8,269 bases of DNA, from NCBI GenBank assembly GCA_034420495.1, contig DAOULG010000166.1, positions 1 to 8,269 of the forward strand, given 5' to 3'. The position numbers and the translations under genes are program-made. Of the stretch, positions 6,733-8,269 are shown piece by piece. The notes beneath the pieces were generated by a model, which did no database searches, was not told the DNA's origin, and was given only the letters and a program-made list of their open reading frames with translations. The stretch's first letter is position 1. Each line of letters opens with the position of its first letter. The stretch is from VYDC01 sp034420495 (GTDB taxonomy: Bacteria; Chloroflexota; Dehalococcoidia; UBA2979).

Positions 6733-7404
6733 CTACTCCCCTTCCGGCAGTCCCGCGATCCGGATCCCCGTGTGGGCGCGGTGCCGGCCGTTGATGCCGA
6801 TCAGGAGGATCGTGATCCCCTCCACGAAGCGCGAGTAGCGCAGCGGACCGGCGTCGACGGCGCGCACGCCCGCTATCTGCTCGGCGAGCGCGCCGGCGCG
6901 CCGCTTTCCCTCGGAGCCGCCGGTGAGAAGGACGTCGGCGTCGACCCGGACGTCGGGCTCGAGCAGCGTCTCCGCGTCCAGGTTGTGGAAGGCGCCGACG
7001 ACGGTCGAGTCGGGCAGCAGCGCCGCCGCCTCCTCCGTCGCGGATCCGTCGGCGACCTCGACCGGGCGGGGGCCGCGCTCGAAGCGGACCGGCACGACGG
7101 CGTCGATGACGAGCTTGCCGGAGAGGGGCCCGCGCAGCGCCTCGAGCGTGGGGGCGTGAGCGGCGTAGGGGACGGTCACGATCGCGAGCGTCGCCTCCTG
7201 GCAGGCCTCGGCGTTGCCGCCGCCGCGGAGAGCGCCGGATCCGTCGCGCGCGGGGAGGGAGCCCGCGAGCTCGGCCGCGACGGAGGCGCCGCGCTCCGGG
7301 TCGCGGCTCCCGATGATGACGGTGTGCCCCGCCAGCACGAGCCGCGTCGCCAGTCCGCGACCTTCCGGGCCCGTCCCCCCGATGATCGCGATCGTCTCCG
7401 TCAC
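6733..7404 (-). CDS. npdG: NADPH-dependent F420 reductase
   Basis: A 223-residue F420:NADP oxidoreductase that moves hydride between NADP(H) and coenzyme F420. The N-terminal Rossmann fold carries the family form of the dinucleotide motif, IIGGTGPEGRGLA (7-19), followed by VIIGSRDPERG, whose Ser-Arg pair is the usual mark of NADP preference. Later blocks include VTVPYAAH, VIDAVVPV, VVGAFHNL, DVLLTGG and the C-terminal GPLRYSRFVEGITILLIGIN, all as in NpdG. Length is normal. The GTG start is chosen because GGGAGG lies 7 nt upstream and the motif then begins a few residues from the N-terminus; the open frame extends 20 codons further but without family features. It is the first gene of the leftward run and is followed by cofE, which fits an F420 module. 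Confidence 0.93.
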   Translation of the reverse strand: MTETIAIIGGTGPEGRGLATRLVLAGHTVIIGSRDPERGASVAAELAGSLPARDGSGALRGGGNAEACQEATLAIVTVPYAAHAPTLEALRGPLSGKLVIDAVVPVRFERGPRPVEVADGSATEEAAALLPDSTVVGAFHNLDAETLLEPDVRVDADVLLTGGSEGKRRAGALAEQIAGVRAVDAGPLRYSRFVEGITILLIGINGRHRAHTGIRIAGLPEGE

Positions 7405-7455
7405 CGCTCGCCTCCCCCGGCCGTCCCCCGCCCGGCGCGTGTCCCGGACGGGAGC

Positions 7456-7465
7456 ACCATACAAT
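7456..7465. promoter_or_regulatory. Overlapping -10-like hexamers for divergent transcription
   Basis: The only AT-rich patch between npdG and the ABC gene reads TACAAT on the plus strand (7460-7465) and TATGGT on the minus strand (7456-7461). These could be back-to-back -10 elements for the ABC gene and npdG. The patch is itself a small inverted repeat, CCAT-ACA-ATGG (7457-7467). No good -35 is present in either direction, so an activator or another sigma factor might be needed. Weak evidence. Confidence 0.3.
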
Positions 7466-7480
7466 GGCCGCCGCGTGTGT

Positions 7481-7507
7481 CCTCGCGGCCGGTCGGCCGG
7501 CGCGAGG
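7481..7507. promoter_or_regulatory. Hairpin or operator upstream of the ABC transporter gene
   Basis: CCTCGCG (7481-7487) pairs with CGCGAGG (7501-7507); inside, after one bulged G, CCGG (7489-7492) pairs with CCGG (7497-7500) around the loop TCGG. This makes an 11-bp GC stem with a single bulge. It would lie in the leader RNA of the ABC gene, about 40 nt before its ATG, or serve as a DNA dyad for a regulator of both divergent genes. No T tract follows. The structure is directly visible; the role is inferred. Confidence 0.45.
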
Positions 7508-7547
7508 CGCAGCGGTCTCGCCCGCGGGCCGGGGCAGGGGAGGGGCT

Positions 7548-8269
7548 ATGGCGGCGCCAGCCACCGCGCCCGGGGTCGCCGCCGCGGGCGCCGGCCCGCC
7601 GGCCCTGCTCGTACGGGACCTCTCCCACCGTTACCCGTCGCCGGCCGGCGAGGTCGCGGCGCTCGACGGGGCCGCGCTCGCCGTCGGGGCCGGTGAGTTC
7701 GTCTCCCTGGTCGGTCCCTCCGGCTGCGGCAAGACGACGCTGCTCCGCATCGCCGCCGGCCTGCTCGCCCCGCGCCCGGGGCCGGGCGAGGCCCGACCCG
7801 CGGTGGAGCTCTTCGGCGCCTCCCCGCGCGATGCGCGCCGCGCACGATGGCTGGGGCTCGTCGCCCAGGAGCCCGGGCTCCTGCCGTGGCTCACGGTGGA
7901 GCGCAACGTCGGACTGGTCGCCGATCTCGCCGGCGTGCGGGCGGACGTGCCCGCCCTGCTCGGGCGCGTCGGGATCGCCGAGTTCGCCCGTCACCATCCT
8001 CACGAGCTCTCCGGCGGCATGCGGCAGCGCGTGGCGCTCGCGCGCGCCCTCTCCCACGAGCCGCGCCTGCTGCTGATGGACGAGCCGCTCGGCGCCCTCG
8101 ACGAACTCTCCCGGGAGAGGCTCCGGTTCGAGCTGCTCTCGCTGTGGGAGCGCGACCGCATCTCCGTCCTCTTCGTGACGCACTCCATCCGGGAGGCGGT
8201 GCTGCTCTCCGATCGCGTCTTCGTGATGGGCGAGAGGCCGGGGAGGGTCCTCGCGGAGTTCGCGGTCGC
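7548..8269 (+). CDS. ABC transporter ATP-binding protein, NitT/TauT type (partial)
   Basis: The frame is open to the right end of the window, so about 240 residues are seen and the C-terminus is missing. It is the ATPase that powers a high-affinity importer; it works as a dimer on the cytoplasmic face of two permease subunits. Motifs in order: Walker A GPSGCGKTT (56-64), Q-loop Gln107 in AQEPGLLPWLTVERNV, signature LSGGMRQ (154-160), Walker B LLLMDEP (174-180), D-loop ALD (183-185) and switch His212. The LLPWLTVERNV wording and the region THSIREAVLLSDRVFVM place it with the nitrate/sulfonate/taurine/thiamine-precursor group (TauB, SsuB, ThiZ-like). The substrate is not readable. The ATG has GGGGAGGGG immediately upstream, with short spacing. 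About 20 Ala/Pro/Gly-rich residues precede the usual start of the domain. Permease and binding-protein genes would be expected just beyond the window. Confidence 0.93.
   Translation, partial: MAAPATAPGVAAAGAGPPALLVRDLSHRYPSPAGEVAALDGAALAVGAGEFVSLVGPSGCGKTTLLRIAAGLLAPRPGPGEARPAVELFGASPRDARRARWLGLVAQEPGLLPWLTVERNVGLVADLAGVRADVPALLGRVGIAEFARHHPHELSGGMRQRVALARALSHEPRLLLMDEPLGALDELSRERLRFELLSLWERDRISVLFVTHSIREAVLLSDRVFVMGERPGRVLAEFAV

Noticed and set aside
7405..7464. 20-codon N-terminal extension of NpdG
   Set aside because: The GTG at 7404 has a good ribosome site and gives the usual short lead to the NADP motif; the extension covers the likely promoter.
5818..8076. Plus-strand open frame of about 750 codons over cofE, npdG and the ABC gene
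   Set aside because: It lies in the wrong frame for the ABC ATPase and antisense to npdG and cofE, whose motifs are intact.

Overview
The window is very GC-rich (roughly three quarters G+C by eye) and densely packed. It holds ten protein-coding genes, two of them cut by the window ends, and no RNA gene, insertion sequence or CRISPR array that I can see. Start codons are often GTG, Shine-Dalgarno sites are mostly strong purine runs, and third codon positions are almost all G or C. Two genes belong to coenzyme F420 metabolism (npdG, cofE). LexA has a wording typical of Chloroflexota-type repressors, and the box in front of its gene resembles the Gram-positive SOS motif. Together these suggest a bacterium of the Chloroflexota (Thermomicrobia-like) or a deep actinobacterial lineage. 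This placement is inference and moderate at best.

Layout. (1) Bases 1-2352, minus strand, one compact leftward cluster: a PIG-L/LmbE-type deacetylase, a zinc-ribbon NUDIX hydrolase 4 nt downstream, then an L-2-amino-thiazoline-4-carboxylate-hydrolase-like protein, whose stop overlaps the GTG start of an Ala/Arg-rich helical protein that leaves the window at base 1. (2) Bases 2353-2562, a divergent control region with a near-consensus promoter (TTGACC-18-TATAGT), an imperfect LexA box over the predicted start site, a G-rich tandem repeat in the lexA leader and a hairpin in the deacetylase leader. (3) Bases 2563-3207, plus strand, lexA. (4) Bases 3188-7404, minus strand, a five-gene leftward run npdG - cofE - MFS transporter - small two-helix membrane protein - holA. 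Its gaps are 81, 40, 16 and 15 nt, and its last gene overlaps the 3' end of lexA tail to tail by 20 bp. (5) Bases 7405-7547, a second divergent control region with an 11-bp-stem hairpin. (6) Bases 7548 to the right end, plus strand, the ATPase of a NitT/TauT-type ABC importer, cut by the window end.

How the genes fit together. NpdG exchanges hydride between NADP(H) and F420, and CofE adds the glutamate tail to F420, so the head of the long minus-strand run is an F420 module. holA (clamp-loader delta) and lexA (SOS repressor) connect the middle of the window to replication and DNA-damage control, but their meeting may be positional rather than functional. I see no clearly new system. The best leads are the control regions, the altered lysine motif in CofE, the F420-MFS-small membrane protein-holA grouping, and the unnamed pair at the left end.
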